Positions 1 to 11,203 of a DNA stretch of 64,000 nucleotides are shown one piece after another (the stretch's first letter is position 1; each line of letters opens with the position of its first letter). Where the stretch lies: contig NC_063158.1 of assembly GCF_020921035.1 (NCBI RefSeq), positions 12,630,001-12,694,000 of the forward strand, given 5' to 3'. Position numbers and translations under genes: made by a program. The DNA comes from Rhodamnia argentea. Taxonomy: Eukaryota; Streptophyta; Magnoliopsida; Myrtales; Myrtaceae. The notes under the pieces are model-generated. The model worked only from the letters and a program-made list of their open reading frames with translations, was not told where the DNA came from and ran no database searches.

Positions 1-210
1 CCAGTGAGGGCTCGCTAGCCCTTGCCTTGTGGCCAGCGGTCTACCGGCCTTATCGGTAAAAACAGATAAAGAAAAAGAAGGCCTAAAAATAAAAAATTCA
101 CTATATTAAGAATTTTTGCTTTATTTTCGGCAGTTCCATGTAGGGCGGACAGTGTCGATATCATCAATTTTCGGCCACTTTGTCCGAATGAACTTAATTA
201 AAAAAATGTA
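1..210. mobile_element. Right-hand remnant of a MULE-like TIR element
   Basis: The first 50 bases are GC-rich, with the 'gctcgctagccc' type of words seen inside the other MULE-like elements of this window. They are followed by an AT stretch and then a subterminal part resembling 'cgatatcatcaattttcggcc'. This matches the layout of the elements at 35555 and 49581: GC-rich core, AT spacer, inverted terminal region. The left half lies outside the window, so boundaries and target duplication cannot be checked. Confidence 0.4.
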
Positions 211-318
211 AAAACGTTTAAGAATCACTTGAAAAAAAAGGTTGAGGACAATTATAACAGGCTTTGGACTTTTTTGGTAGCTTTTCCCCCATGAGCCTCC
301 ATGAGTTCATGTGTAGCA

Positions 319-480
319 TCATCCATTGAAGCATCTCTCTTCCAAAACCCTGTTAGCCATAGCTCCAATTGATGGATGGCCAAACAAAAAGGGCTTGCCG
401 GTCGGCAGAAAGGCGACGATTCCGACAGCCGGCCCGCATGGTCCGCTTATCCTCCATGACCAATTGAAGCCGGTTTCAGA
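319..480 (-). pseudogene. Relic of a type I (M-alpha) MADS-box gene
   Basis: Read on the minus strand, this stretch encodes a piece ending in FLPTGKPFLFGHPSIGAM followed by ANRVLEERC. It aligns with the second half of the MADS domain of the two intact genes in this window (VFSPGGKPFSFGHPNVES, then HRFL). The DNA-binding N-terminal half (MGRRKIEI to LFKKA) is not recognisable in any frame upstream, and no long C-terminal frame follows. It is best read as a decayed third copy of the local M-alpha family, older than the 10.7/22.6 kb pair and in the opposite orientation. The assignment rests on about 30 residues. Confidence 0.6.
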
Positions 481-547
481 AAAATGGAACCAAAGACTCC
501 GAATGCACATTGTTTTGCTGTGGATATTTATAAAAGACCGTCAATGA

Positions 548-2183
548 CATCCAAATGATTCGATTTCCATAAAAGAGATGAACACTTCTTCTAATCTTGA
601 CTTAGATGTATTGAACGTTTAAAATTGTAATTCTAATTAAATCATTTCTTTTTCAATTATGTTGATAGGATTTCTTACGCTAACAAGTCACCGGTGCATT
701 GTATGGGATTTCAATGGGTTCCCATGATCAGTTCTTACATAAAAGCGACCCTTGTACATAGCAAACTTTTGCCTTCCTATGTTTCTCAAAGGGAAATTCT
801 TTCAATACTTAGACATGAATGATGTTATACACAATATACACCGTAACTAAATCAAAGTTAAACAGAAAAAAGAGTAATTTCAATTGGCTTTATTTATCGC
901 ACGAATGTAAATGTATCTCGTGCTCATTTGATATTACCTTCCCTCATGCAGTTCTGTTTCCTCTTACAAATCATCCCGATACATTTCGGATCATCTTTGT
1001 TTAACCTGATGATGTTTATCGAACATGACCTGAACTGCAAATCGTCTTGTTCTCCCTTTATACTCTAAGGGGTTTGCTCAAATTGCTTGGATTGACCTAA
1101 TGCAAATTATATATTGACAAGACAATGAATGAGTTCTGGAATGAATGCCTCTTGGATCAAAAGAACGTGAATATCCTTGGTAGGTGGCACTGATGTTCAA
1201 CAGACTGGGTGCAAATTGTTCTTCGAGCTACTTGCAATCATACACTTCTCTCCGATAGAAATCTGTGTTATGCAAGTCTTGCTGTTGTTCTGACAACCAA
1301 TGCATAACCTTTCTCCCAGGATACTCAGCTAACATGAAAATGAGTTACATGTGATGTTTCGTGAAGACAAACGTAATTTAGATAAGATAGAGCTGCCATA
1401 GAATCTCATATTCTTCGCTTTGAGATCTCCTATTCAACCGGATATCTCCCAAAGCATAAACAGAAAAGAACAATAGAAGCAAAATCTAACTCATGATATC
1501 AGTAGGTTGCTTACCGAACCGCTTGGCTAGAACTGTGGTTGCTGTCGTCATTCCTTGAGGTCTGAGTAAACACTCAGAGGACAGGATGAAGATATAACCG
1601 GTATGTGGTTTCAACAGCCAGCTACCCAAGAACAAATAATAGAGTAGATTTTTTTACCAGTGACGCATGTTAGATTTGCACCCACCAAATGAATCATATG
1701 ACTAAGCAAAATCTATTTAATGGAGGGTTGAGCCGAACTCTGGAAGCAAAAAAACAGAAAATGTATCTTTTGCTTGGGCCGAGCCACCAAAAACGATCAA
1801 CCTCTCAAGCCCATCAAGCCCATGATCAGGTCATCCGTGCCTAATACAGATGGTCTCTTTTTCGTGGCCTTGCAACCATTATCGAACCTTCTGTAGACCT
1901 GTACTCATTTCTACTGATAATATATCAGCATTCGTCATTGGACTTTCAAGAAAATCCCTGAAACTATTAGCTCATCAATACAGAAGATAAAGAGATGGTG
2001 CACCGAAATGACTAACAAAGAGCTACTTCCGACAATCATGTGTTTTTTGACATGGATTTTGGACGAAACACCTGATATATTACAGCAAGAGGAGATGGCA
2101 AGCAATTTATGAAAAACCATCTACTGAAAGTAGAGAACATTTATCTTTCTCATCATCTTGCAGGAGCAAAACAATTACGGGGC
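548..2183. other. Downstream flank of SLD5; no gene recognised
   Basis: AT-rich sequence between the MADS relic and the SLD5 stop codon. The longest open frames are about 60 codons and show no family signature. The part next to 2183 must hold the SLD5 3' UTR on the minus strand, but I cannot place its polyadenylation site with confidence. Confidence 0.5.
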
Positions 2184-5100
2184 TCAGACTAGATCGACTT
2201 TTCCATTCTCAAGAAGCTTCTTTATGCGCTTGAATGGTATGAAGAACAATTCACCTGGCTCCATCTCCATGAGCAGATCCGATGCCAAGGACTTGTTGCT
2301 GCCAGTTAGGAAGAAATCCATCAATTGCCAACATCAGATAAAAAAACAAGCTAAGGACATTCAACCACAAGTAAACTCTAGACATGGTAGGAAATTTAGA
2401 TTGCCTGTCTTGTAATTCAGAAGGTCCAACATATTCCCTGGCTTTGCATACGACGAAAGTGTCCATCTGTGGCTCGGGGACTGAAAACAGGAGCGATTAT
2501 TTATTAAAGAAAGACAAGAGTTCGGCTACCATCAAGTATCCACTAAGAAAAGCTTAAATTGAGCACATCTAAGCTGAAACTTGGTGAGCTTATTGAACTT
2601 CAAAAGAAACATTCAGAAACTTATTACAAAATTAACGAGTTACACATATTACTAACAGAGAGATCTGTATAACAGTCAGACTAATTCTGTATTTCTTCCC
2701 TTTATTGGTTCTAGAAATCAATGCAATCAAGCATAAGTAAAATCTCCAAGTTCGTTGGCCAAAAATAGAAATCCACAAGTTCAGTATGAGTGACTCTTCA
2801 CTGTCTTGAAAGAAAAGGGCCTTCCCTGGTAAAAATGGAAACTTGCGATGACTAGCTTAAGTCTACCAATGTTATGGCTAGTTCTAGCACCAACTGCTGA
2901 ACAAGCAGATTCTCAAGTGGCCACCCAACACTGAAGAGTGACAAGCACAATGTTCTCAGATTGAGTGACGGCACAGCCAACAGTTGGCAGCAAGGTACTG
3001 AAGAAGTGGAGGTTTTGGTTGTAGACATGGAAGTAGGGCAGGGGTACATGCAGCTGTGAATTTCTCAAAAGCCTTCACATTGTGAGAAAAAAATGTTAAA
3101 AATCAGGGTACCATTCTGATCCCTACCAAAATGGAAATCATGATCTTAACAGATGCGGCAATATTTAGGAAGATTAACCTGAAAATTTCCTAGGTATTTC
3201 CAGACTGAATTCAGAACTAAGGTTCTTTGAGAGCTCTGTATAAACAGATTACATATTTGAAAAGATGGAAATTCAGTTCATGCAAAGGCAAGTGCACTGA
3301 CATAGATCAAAAGGAGCAAATCAGGAGTTAAGCAAAAGCATAAACAATATTGTAGAAGAGCTCATATTCTTTAAATAGGAAGAGATAAAGAACCAGGAAA
3401 GAAGATTGCATTACCCATGTCATCCTCTTCGCTAGTTGTCGATTGCCTGATTAAAGACTGGTAATTATCAGGCAAATTCAATAACACACTTTCCTCAAGA
3501 TGTTTCCCAATAACTTCAGAATATCTGCAAACATCAAGTGAAGGCTTCAATTTCAGAAAAAACAAAAAAAGCGATAGCCCTGAAGTCATGACATAACGAA
3601 AATGTCGCCTCTTTCACCTTCTTGTGAAGTTTTTCTCTTGTTTAGAGAGCCGATCATGCAATTCATTTGTCTTCAAAATGTGGAACATAAACTTTTCAAT
3701 CTGCAAAAGGATACCAATTACCAGAAATTAGTAGCTGGACAAAGAAATCCTTAATGTCATAAAGACTTTGGAAACCAAATTTTATTCACACGAGCATTGT
3801 ATTTGTAGAACAGGATTAGTCTCTATGGTCATAATTATCCCTACTAAGAAGCACAGGACTGGTAGAAATGATCAGAAGGAAGACAGATTCCACCAGTAAT
3901 TCCTATAGTCAGGATAAAACATCTATTTCTGGCATAGTGGAAACCAATAGCCAAAATTTGGCAGATTGAATTTCTTCGAAGAAAAGGAACGATGTTGGAG
4001 GGGGTCACTACCTTTTGGAGACGAATCCGGAGATATGATCTCAATAAGAACTGTGTCCTATCCAAGTCCATCTGGTAGAGAGACACCGTGAGAGGATCTA
4101 TGCTACTTTCTACAAAGTCATCCACAGTTTCTTCCTGGACATGCATAGAAATTGCATTGATGAACCATATACAAGCGGATTATTGTTATCAAAAAATTAA
4201 AATTCGATTGGAATGAAAATATTACTTTGCAAACTCATCTAGATCTTCTAAAAATGATTGGGAAAAAAGGAAACATGTTGAGCAGTGCATGGAGGTAGTT
4301 TGAAGTGTCTAGTCAGCACAATTCACCAGTTTAGAAGCCTATAAATGCAGCTAACAAAATCCACATACTCCAAGAAGAGTCGAAGAGCCTGAGCAAGAAT
4401 TTCATCGGAGTTGTAATAGAAAAATTAAAGAGTTATACTGCCTTCGAGGAGCTTCAACTGCATATCCTTCAGATGATAACATGGAAACAACAGGACAAAA
4501 TACAGGATCTTGATGAACTCCGGAACAGGTTGGAGTTAGGCAGTGAAGGTCTGAGGGAGCTGTAGTTAACTATCATTAGAAGGAGACATAGAGCATCGTA
4601 TGCATCAAACACGAACAGGACAACTGGATAGAGGGGAGGGAGAAATGGCTAACTGTTTTGAACAATATCTCCTCATTTGAGTAATCAAATACAGAAGTTC
4701 CTCATGACCTGGAGCATGGAGGATGTAATGACACCAAGCATTACAGGAACAAAATGTCTGCATCTGTCTTATACCTCTAATGGAGAAGATTTGGAATTCT
4801 TTGAAGCAAATGCACTCACTAGAAGCCCCCAGGACCTGGAGGCTTGTGTCTGGTATTCTTTATATAGTTCTGAGAAGGTTTATCAGATCAGGTTATCAAC
4901 TGGATCCAGAGTTTCTTTACCAACGAATTAATGTGGAGGCAGTTGAACCAAACACTCTTCTATCCCAAAATTTAGGTAATGTGGTGATTTTTCCCAATTC
5001 TTCCCTATCAGCTTGTATAACATGGAGTTTATGGTGAATGCAAAAGCCATCGTCAGTAGATTTCGACTCGTGCTCGAGAAATGTCTCACCCTCTCATACT

Positions 5101-6227
5101 GCCGTTATTCCTTCCACATATCACTGGGCATGCAGTTCTCCCTGGAAATAGTCCGCTTCATCAAGAATAAGGTAGAAGATTTATGGAGATCAAAACTAAA
5201 ATTGAGAAAAAAATATAACAGATGAGAAAGAAGCCTTGTCTCACTGCTAAGAAAACTTGGTTTGAACCAAGCAAATTGTGATTTACTTCTTCAACGAACC
5301 GCTATGGTCTCATATGAATTTTATCAAATGATTGCTCCTATGGATGCATGGTGCCTCAAAAAGGAGTCAGCCAAGGAAATCCCTTGTCAAATTCATAATC
5401 AACTTACACATGTAAAGAAGAAGCAAAAGCATCCAGGTACCGCAAACAGACTATCTGGCGTTCCAAAGTCAATGCGGGGGTACAAATTTACCACTACAAG
5501 AGCAACATAACATCCTGGGCTGATGGATCAACAACGTTGAAAGCTAAGCTACAAGCCACTCCATTGAATGTGGTATTGACTCTAAATATATGCCTATGCA
5601 ACCACTCGCCAAATTAGACTCTATTGATGGTGGGGAATACAAACCGATAAGTCTCATTGTTTTAAGCTCGAAAAACTGGGAATACACGAGCCAATCGAAG
5701 GTGGGGGGGGTTGGGGGTATCCCATTTCGGAAAATTCACAAACTTCGCTCATTGGCCAGACGAGAAGAGTCGTGTTTTCTGAGTGGGGATTGGAACAAGC
5801 ATAGATACCGGCAAGGAACCTCAGACACCAAGGACGCATAATTTCGAACATAAACCCAAGCAGGGCATACATTTGACAGTGTACCCATGAGGCTATTACG
5901 CAGAATTCCACTCCCACGCTAGGACCTAACTTGACTAATGCAAAATGTAAGCGAGAATGGAATTAAAAAGGAAGAAGAAGAGCAAATTGCAGCAAACCCC
6001 AAAGATTTGATTAGAGAAAAAGGGGCGAAGAAAAGAAAATTAACCATCAATTGGAGCTGCCCAGTGACTCGATCGATCAAATTGGTCTCGAAGCGGAGGA
6101 TCTCAGGCGCCGCCTTCTCGTTTCGCCAAGCCCGCCTCAACAACTCCACGTCGGTGGTGGAGATTAAGGTCTCGAAATCGTCCATCCCATTGCTCGGCTT
6201 GTCGCTCGAGCCCGGCTCGGACTCCAT
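2184..6227 (-). CDS. SLD5: GINS complex subunit SLD5 (DNA replication)
   Basis: Subunit of the GINS tetramer that joins Cdc45 and MCM2-7 in the replicative helicase; acts in the nucleus. Six exons on the minus strand join in frame to 229 codons plus stop: 6227-6045, 4134-4012, 3700-3618, 3524-3415, 2480-2405 and 2298-2184. Family landmarks in order are ELLRRAWRNEKAAPEIL (about residues 29-45), the helical core around SLYQMDLDRTQFLLRSYLR, then IEKFMFHIL, NLPDNYQSL, EEDDM, PQMDTFVVCKARE, and a C-terminal B-domain ending IKKLLENGKVDLV. Length fits plant SLD5. Introns 1-4 are GT-AG; intron 5 (2404-2299) begins with GC, and only this junction keeps the frame through to the conserved C-terminus. 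Intron 1 is about 1.9 kb. An E2F-type site lies upstream, as expected for an S-phase gene. Exon joins are inferred by family matching, without transcripts. Confidence 0.92.
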
Positions 6228-6361
6228 CCGACTCTTCCTGTCTCTTTCAGCGAGCCCGGTATGCCCTTTGGCTTCGGGCGATCTCGATTGCTCGTTCAGG
6301 TCGAGATCGAGATCGACAGAGGGAGAGGTACAGACAGTGCGGGGGGTGTGGGGGAGCAGTA

Positions 6362-6373
6362 TTTGGCGCGAAA
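6362..6373. promoter_or_regulatory. E2F-type site in the SLD5 promoter
   Basis: The 12 bases TTTGGCGCGAAA contain a perfect E2F consensus (TTTSGCGC) on the plus strand and a partly overlapping one on the minus strand, so the site is nearly symmetric. It lies 135 bp upstream of the SLD5 start codon at 6227, in a GC-rich leader. Replication genes of plants, including GINS and MCM subunits, are commonly under E2F control. Binding here is inferred. Confidence 0.7.
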
Positions 6374-7240
6374 CTCGAAAAGCTTTGAGGAGGGAAAAAA
6401 TGTGTAACCTCAGTGGTCGATCATGGGCCCCAGTTTGGTTTTTTTTTTTATTTTTTAATTTGGATTGGTGAAGCTATTTACCATTTGAAGTGGTTTTAAC
6501 TGGAAACACCAGCCTGATATTTCAGATTCAGTGTGGTCTTTTGGATATTACCATCAATGGGCACTTCCATCGTTTCCGGTCTTCTCGTTTCAAAACAGAG
6601 GTGATTTTTTCTATGAATTTATTGAAGAAATCAGCTAGTGCACCACCAATGCTCATGTTTGTCTCTTTATTCATGGGAATGGCTTCATTGGGTCACTCGT
6701 GTACAATATTTTTTAATCGATATTGGTGCTCGGTGGGACCGGTTCCATACACCCATTCAAAAATCGGACCGGACCAATGGTTCGGTTCTCGGATGGGTCC
6801 ACGGAATGAGCTGGTGGTTCATGGTTTCCATTTCTCTAGCGGTAGTTTTTGATTCTAGGTTGGGAACCACTCATCCTGGAACCGATTACCCCTAGTTGAG
6901 ATGCTCTCGATCCATCAACCATGAAAAAGAGAGGGATCTAATTGTCATAATTTGTTTATTGATCACTTGAGTATTATAATTAAAAAAAAAAAGTGCACCG
7001 ATGTCGATTTCTAATAATTGTAGTGAAACTTTTTTTAAAAAGTTACAACACTTAGATGAAGTATTCAAGTGTAGCAATTGAAGCAACCAACCGAAAAATT
7101 ACAGCACTTAAATGAGCGCCATATAAAAGTTGTGACATTTGTGATATCATTTTTCCATCTATATGTCACCGAACCGCAATCGATTTCCATTCCGTTCATG
7201 CGATGCCAACATTTGATAATTGATGCATTTTTGTTGGGAA
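6374..7240. other. Intergenic; hAT-like repeat fragment, no gene
   Basis: The part from about 6720 to 6896 contains several 'accggttcc' type words and ends in 'ttacccctag'. These are shared with the hAT-like elements at 7519 and 50319, so it is probably a fragment of that family. The remainder is AT-rich sequence in which I see no coding or structural signal. Confidence 0.4.
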
Positions 7241-7500
7241 AATCTTTAAAAAAATCCTAGACATTTGACAATAGTGTCAATTTAGTCCTAAGCTTTTTTT
7301 TTATCAATTCAGTCCTAAATCTTTTGTATTTGAAACAATTCATTCTATTTGGCCAAATTTGGCCAAAAATCCCCGATATGTATGCCGGAAGTGTCACAGG
7401 TGCTAACGTGGACAAATTTCAATAACAATTCAATATTTTTAATTTTTGTTCCTTTTTTATCATTTTTTTCCTAGACTCCAACCTTGCCGGCAATAGGCGA
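7241..7500. mobile_element. Left half of a MULE-like TIR element (truncated)
   Basis: Begins with 'gggaaaatctttaaaaaaat', then 'caatttagtcctaa' and 'caattcagtcctaaat', then 'gctaacgtggac'. This is the same order of words as the left arms of the elements at 35555, 49581 and 57005. No matching right arm is seen; the sequence passes directly into the hAT-like element at 7519, so it was probably truncated. Confidence 0.5.
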
Positions 7501-7614
7501 GGGTGCCGCGGCCAGATTTAGGGTGGATCGGTTCCCACTTTGGAATTGGAAACCATATCAAAAGGATTGGTTTTTCGTTTGTGAAGCTAGAAACCGGCCC
7601 ATCTGGTTCTCGAC

Positions 7615-7830
7615 TCAGTCGAGAGCCGAACCCAACCGACGCCCAGGGACCTGATCCTCCATTTCCCTCTCGCCTTCACCATCCAACTCATCCTCAAGCA
7701 TGAAGTCATCATCGTTAACCTTCAGAATCAAATCTTCCTCGCAAATCAAAAGCGTCATCACAATAGGCAGTAAATAAACAACCCCAAGAGCAGTAATGCA
7801 GAGAAACATCAAATTCCAAGGAGCATCCAT
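7615..7830 (-). pseudogene. Captured first exon of an unidentified membrane protein
   Basis: The frame begins MDAPWNLMFLCITALGVVYL, continues with a second hydrophobic stretch (LPIVMTLLI), and then turns acidic (NDDDFMLEDELDGEGERE). The first 30 residues predict one membrane segment or hairpin. About 290 bp upstream on the same strand is a long GA tract typical of plant 5' leaders. The frame runs into transposon-end sequence at its 3' side, so only an N-terminal piece is present. I do not recognise the family; the residues after about 60 are probably intron or transposon sequence read through. Confidence 0.35.
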
Positions 7831-8116
7831 AATGTTCGTTCAGCATTAGCTTAAGTACGGGAACCTAATCCACGGCCATGACTCAATGAGCTCGACGCAA
7901 CCAACCAAAGAAAAATACGGAAGAGGAAAACTCGATCCGAACGCACTGCAGAAAAAAAAAAAACACCCACAAAGGCCGAAACTTCAATGAGCGAGAAATG
8001 AAATGGTACCAGAAAAACCATTGCTTTTCTTCAAATGTTCAGTGAAAGAGAGTTTGAGAGACTGAAAGTGAGCTTGACTAAGAGTGAGCGTGAGGTTGCC
8101 AGAGGCATGCGTCTTG

Positions 8117-8118
<2 letters not shown>

Positions 8119-8157
<39 letters not shown>
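8119..8157. repeat. (GA)n microsatellite
   Basis: An uninterrupted run of about 19 GA dinucleotides. On the minus strand it reads (TC)n and lies about 290 bp upstream of the ATG of the captured fragment at 7830, a usual place for CT-rich leader repeats in plant genes. Confidence 0.95.
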
Positions 8158-8159
<2 letters not shown>

Positions 8160-8387
8160 CGTCATGAATAGTAATTAGGGTTTTTAGTTTTGTAAAAACG
8201 AGAATGTATTTAACGGTTCGGTCCTTGTGGTCCAGATGGGTGGGTCCACACTTGGAACCGGAAACCATATCGATATTCACCTGTTCCACCGGAGCCACTC
8301 AGAATTGACTGATTCGGTTCAGTCCAGTTCTTTTACTCACCCTTAGCTAGAATTCCTCGAAAAGTTTCTAATACAAATTATAATTAA

Positions 8388-9865
8388 GGGAAAAAGCCTT
8401 TAAAAACCTCAAGTTATGCTCATTGTGACATATTTGTTCAAAACTTTTTTTTTGTGACATCAATAACGCCAAACTTGTCCCTGTGTGACACATTTTTCCT
8501 CTATCACCGAGCACGGTGAAAATTCCTATGTAGCTACCTACACGGACGACGGAAGGCAAAAACGGTGCCGACGCGACATCCATGTGGCAAAAATATGCTA
8601 ACTCACTACATGTTTATCTTTTTTTCTAGTTTTCCTTCCTTCTTCGCCTTCTTCCTTGGTTTACCTGGCCGGCGTGTCTACCTCCGCCGCCTTTACCATC
8701 GCCATCACCATCGCCATCACCAACATAGATTTCTCTTCGGCCATTATCGACTGCATCTTGCAATCAAGAAAAAACAATAAAACTAGTCGTACATCAATTG
8801 TGCATCATTCTCTACTTGTTCTCTACTTCATATAGCAAATTATTAGAAGCATATGTAGTAGCATACTACCAAAGAGGTGATGTTGATACAGGTGGATAAC
8901 CACACTTAAACAACTGTCTTCAGATACATAATTGGTTAATTCGGCTCTCTCTTTCACCCAATACACCACCACCACCACCGACAAGACGCCAGGTGGAGTT
9001 GAAGTGCTTGCGGTGAACAGATAGGCTCCGTTCGTTTTGCAAAAAAATGAATGATTTGAAAAATATTTTCCTGAAAATAGTCGCTTGTATCGTCTACAAA
9101 AAATGAAAGAGCGAAATATATTTTCATTATTTACGAAAATACTTGAACATAAACAGTTATTGAGAATGAAACTATTTTTCATTGACTAATTATTTCAAAC
9201 AACACAAGTCATCACTTTTAGGAAAATGTTTATCAAATTATTCATTTTTCGCGAAACAAGCAGAGCTTAAAACACTCTTATTCTACTAAGGAGCATCATC
9301 ACACTTAGTTTCATCTCCTAAATGTGCACAACAGAAGGGACAGATCCAACATGACGTTGGAGAAAGAAGAGAACACAAACAATGACCAATGCACTACCAT
9401 CATCCTTATCAGATGTTCAAGCGTGATAGAGAAAAGAGGCAGGGAGGAGAAGACCTGCTTGGTGGTAAAGAGTGCACTGACGACTGAAGTCGTCCATGAA
9501 AGGAATTGGGGTTGTCGTCGGTGGAGGACGCAGTTTCTTCATCCACCTCCATGCCAATCAACGAAGAAGACGGAGGACGGATAAGAAAAAACGAGAAACA
9601 TATATTGAGTTTAGCATATTTTTGCCATGTAAGCGTTGTGAAAGTACTGTTTGCCTCCCCTCGTCCTTGAAAGCAACCACATAAGATTTTTAACTGTGCT
9701 CATTGACCTTATCTTGACGGAAGGCAAAGGTGTCATAACGGTACAAATTTCGAGCATTTTCGGTGTCAGAAAAAATTGGGGTAAATGTGTCGCTTGGACA
9801 GAAAAGAGTTCACTGTAAATGTGTCTCCGTGAGCGTAATTTGAGGTTTTTTTGTGACTTTTATCT
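8388..9865. mobile_element. MULE-like TIR element, 'cctcaagttatgctca' family
   Basis: The left arm reads 'aaaaacctcaagttatgctc', 'gtgacat' and 'cgccaaacttgtccctgtg'. The right arm, read in reverse complement, gives 'aaaacctcaaattacgctc', 'gacacatttacc' and 'gccttccgtc'. The arms are therefore inverted over more than 150 bp with many differences. The same words occur in the Pack-MULE-like element at 62357. Exact ends and target duplication are unclear, so the element is old. Its interior includes a short CATCGC/CATCAC repeat near 8698 and a MITE copy at 9024. Confidence 0.5.
9024..9266. mobile_element. MITE copy, 'ggctccgtttgtt' family
   Basis: Starts ggctccgttcgttttgc and ends in an inverted gcgaaacaagcagagc. 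Between them are the family words 'gatttgaaaaatattttcc', 'cgcttgtatcg' and 'cattgactaattatttca'. About 240 bp, no coding capacity. It is one of at least six copies in this window (others at 15335, 42744, 51630, 55928, 58445) and is nested in the MULE-like element at 8388. Confidence 0.7.
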
Positions 9866-10573
9866 CTTCACCTTGAGCCAGGCTGCATGACAATTCTAGT
9901 TTGACACAGTACTGTCTTAAAAGATGAAAAAAAAAAAAATTTTGCCAACCTACATGATAAGATAGGCTCTCCAAATACAGTATTGTCTCCTCTCCAAGTT
10001 TCTCTCTTTAGGTAAGTGAGAAAGGAAGGAAAAGAGCCAGGCAAAATTGGAAAATGCTTGAGGGTAAGTAAAAACTCTTGATGATTGCTGGATTCATACT
10101 CAGCATCCGTTTATGGATGGTGTCTTTCCAAATCAAGACATAACCAAGATAATCACATTCTTGTATTCTAGAAAAACGACACTAGAAATTGCGATTATGG
10201 CTAAAAATTCGAATATTAGTTTGACTAAGTTGTTCCATTTTCTTACTAATATGACCCAAATTTCTTTTCATCATAATTAATTCTATTGCATTCAGATATA
10301 TTGATTCTGCATGAATAATTTGAATTTCAAGTTAGGGAACACCAGTAAAATACAGTGACAGAACCAGGAGTGTACAACATTGGAGAGGAGAGAGAGACTT
10401 TGGATAGGAATAACCTAAGTTTTGTTCATAAGACAGCAAGGACTCATTGGAGGTTCATCATGTTTTAGTCACACAGAATTAAAGAACTTGCCTTGCGAGT
10501 AAACCCTAATCCGAATCTGGTAATTACGTTCCGGCACCCGTATTAGGAATCTCGATTTCCTCGAAATGGTGGC

Positions 10574-10586
10574 TATATATATATAC
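10574..10586 (+). promoter_or_regulatory. TATA box of MADS gene 1
   Basis: The alternating run tatatatatatac lies about 90 bp upstream of the start codon at 10667. A similar run sits about 100 bp upstream of the paralogue. Between TATA and ATG both genes share 'gagttcttca' and 'tctgcaattgatc', so the core promoter is conserved between copies. Confidence 0.6.
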
Positions 10587-10666
10587 ACGTCCCGAGTTCT
10601 TCAGATTGCATTCTGCAATTGATCGTGTTGAGAGATCGTGGGAGCTTCGCGCTGAAGGAATTGATC

Positions 10667-11203
10667 ATGGGTCGGCGCAAGATCGAGATCGCGATGGTGA
10701 CGGACAGCTGCACGAGGCAAGTGACCTTCTCGAAGCGGAGAACCGGGCTTTTCAAGAAGGCGAACGAGCTTGCGATCCTGTGCGCCGTCCAGATCGCGAT
10801 CATCGTGTTTTCCCCTGGAGGCAAACCCTTCTCGTTCGGGCATCCGAACGTGGAATCTCTCGTCCACCGATTTCTAAATCAGGAAAAGGCTCCGGAGGAG
10901 GGCACAAGCCAAGGCACCGAACCTCTCGACAAGAGCACGACCGAGGATAATCTGAACCAGCAACTCCTCGATCTACTCAAGCGATTGAACGCCGAGGAGA
11001 AGCGAGGAGAGCTGCTTGAGAAGATGGTGAAAGCGAAACGAGCTGCCAAGGGCCAACCTCCGGTTGATCAACTCGGATTGCCTGGACTCGGAGAGTTGAA
11101 GAGCTCGCTAGAAGACCTTTGCGAGAAACTGAAAGATCGTATGATCCATCTGGACGTGTGTTCGGCGATGTTGCTTCTCGCGGCACAACCGCCGAAGATG
11201 TAA
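10667..11203 (+). CDS. Type I (M-alpha) MADS-box protein, AGL62-like
   Basis: Intronless 178-codon gene. Residues 1-60 are a complete MADS domain: MGRRKIEIAM, then TRQVTFSKRRTGLFKKA, LAILCAVQIAIIVFSPGGKP and FSFGHPNVES. That last block is typical of the M-alpha group of AGL62 and AGL61. There is no K domain; residues 90-155 are charged and probably coiled coil (LLDLLKRLNAEEKRGELLEKM). An upstream in-frame ATG at 10619 exists, but the family always starts at MGR(R/K)KIE, so 10667 is chosen. M-alpha proteins dimerise with M-gamma partners and act in female gametophyte or endosperm; that role is inferred from the family. The paralogue at 22561 is 77% identical over the same length. A polyadenylation-like aataataatgaa lies about 55 bp past the stop. 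Confidence 0.9.
   Translation: MGRRKIEIAMVTDSCTRQVTFSKRRTGLFKKANELAILCAVQIAIIVFSPGGKPFSFGHPNVESLVHRFLNQEKAPEEGTSQGTEPLDKSTTEDNLNQQLLDLLKRLNAEEKRGELLEKMVKAKRAAKGQPPVDQLGLPGLGELKSSLEDLCEKLKDRMIHLDVCSAMLLLAAQPPKM

Larger units (their letters stand above)
7519..8345. mobile_element. hAT-like element with an apparent captured gene fragment
   Basis: Left end TAGGGTGGAT and inverted right end TAAGGGTGAGT resemble the hAT-type ends of the element at 50319. The 8-bp flanks are gccagatt (7511-7518) and gctagaat (8346-8353), 6 of 8 identical, suggesting an old target duplication. The interior is not repeat-like. It holds, on the minus strand, a purine-microsatellite leader (8119-8157) followed by an ATG at 7830 and a 71-codon frame with a hydrophobic segment. 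This looks like the 5' end of a host gene carried inside the element. The imperfect duplication keeps confidence moderate. Confidence 0.5.

Noticed and set aside
5938..6471. 177-codon plus-strand frame across the SLD5 first exon
   Set aside because: It is the antisense shadow of exon 1 and the GC-rich leader; it has no family signature, whereas the minus strand encodes SLD5.
8698..8730. Histidine-rich frame from a CATCGC/CATCAC repeat
   Set aside because: A short trinucleotide repeat inside a transposon-like element; no gene context.
10606..10950. Alternative frames overlapping MADS gene 1 (plus-strand 114 codons, minus-strand 83-88 codons)
   Set aside because: The same alternative frames recur in the paralogue because the MADS coding sequence is conserved; they have no independent support.
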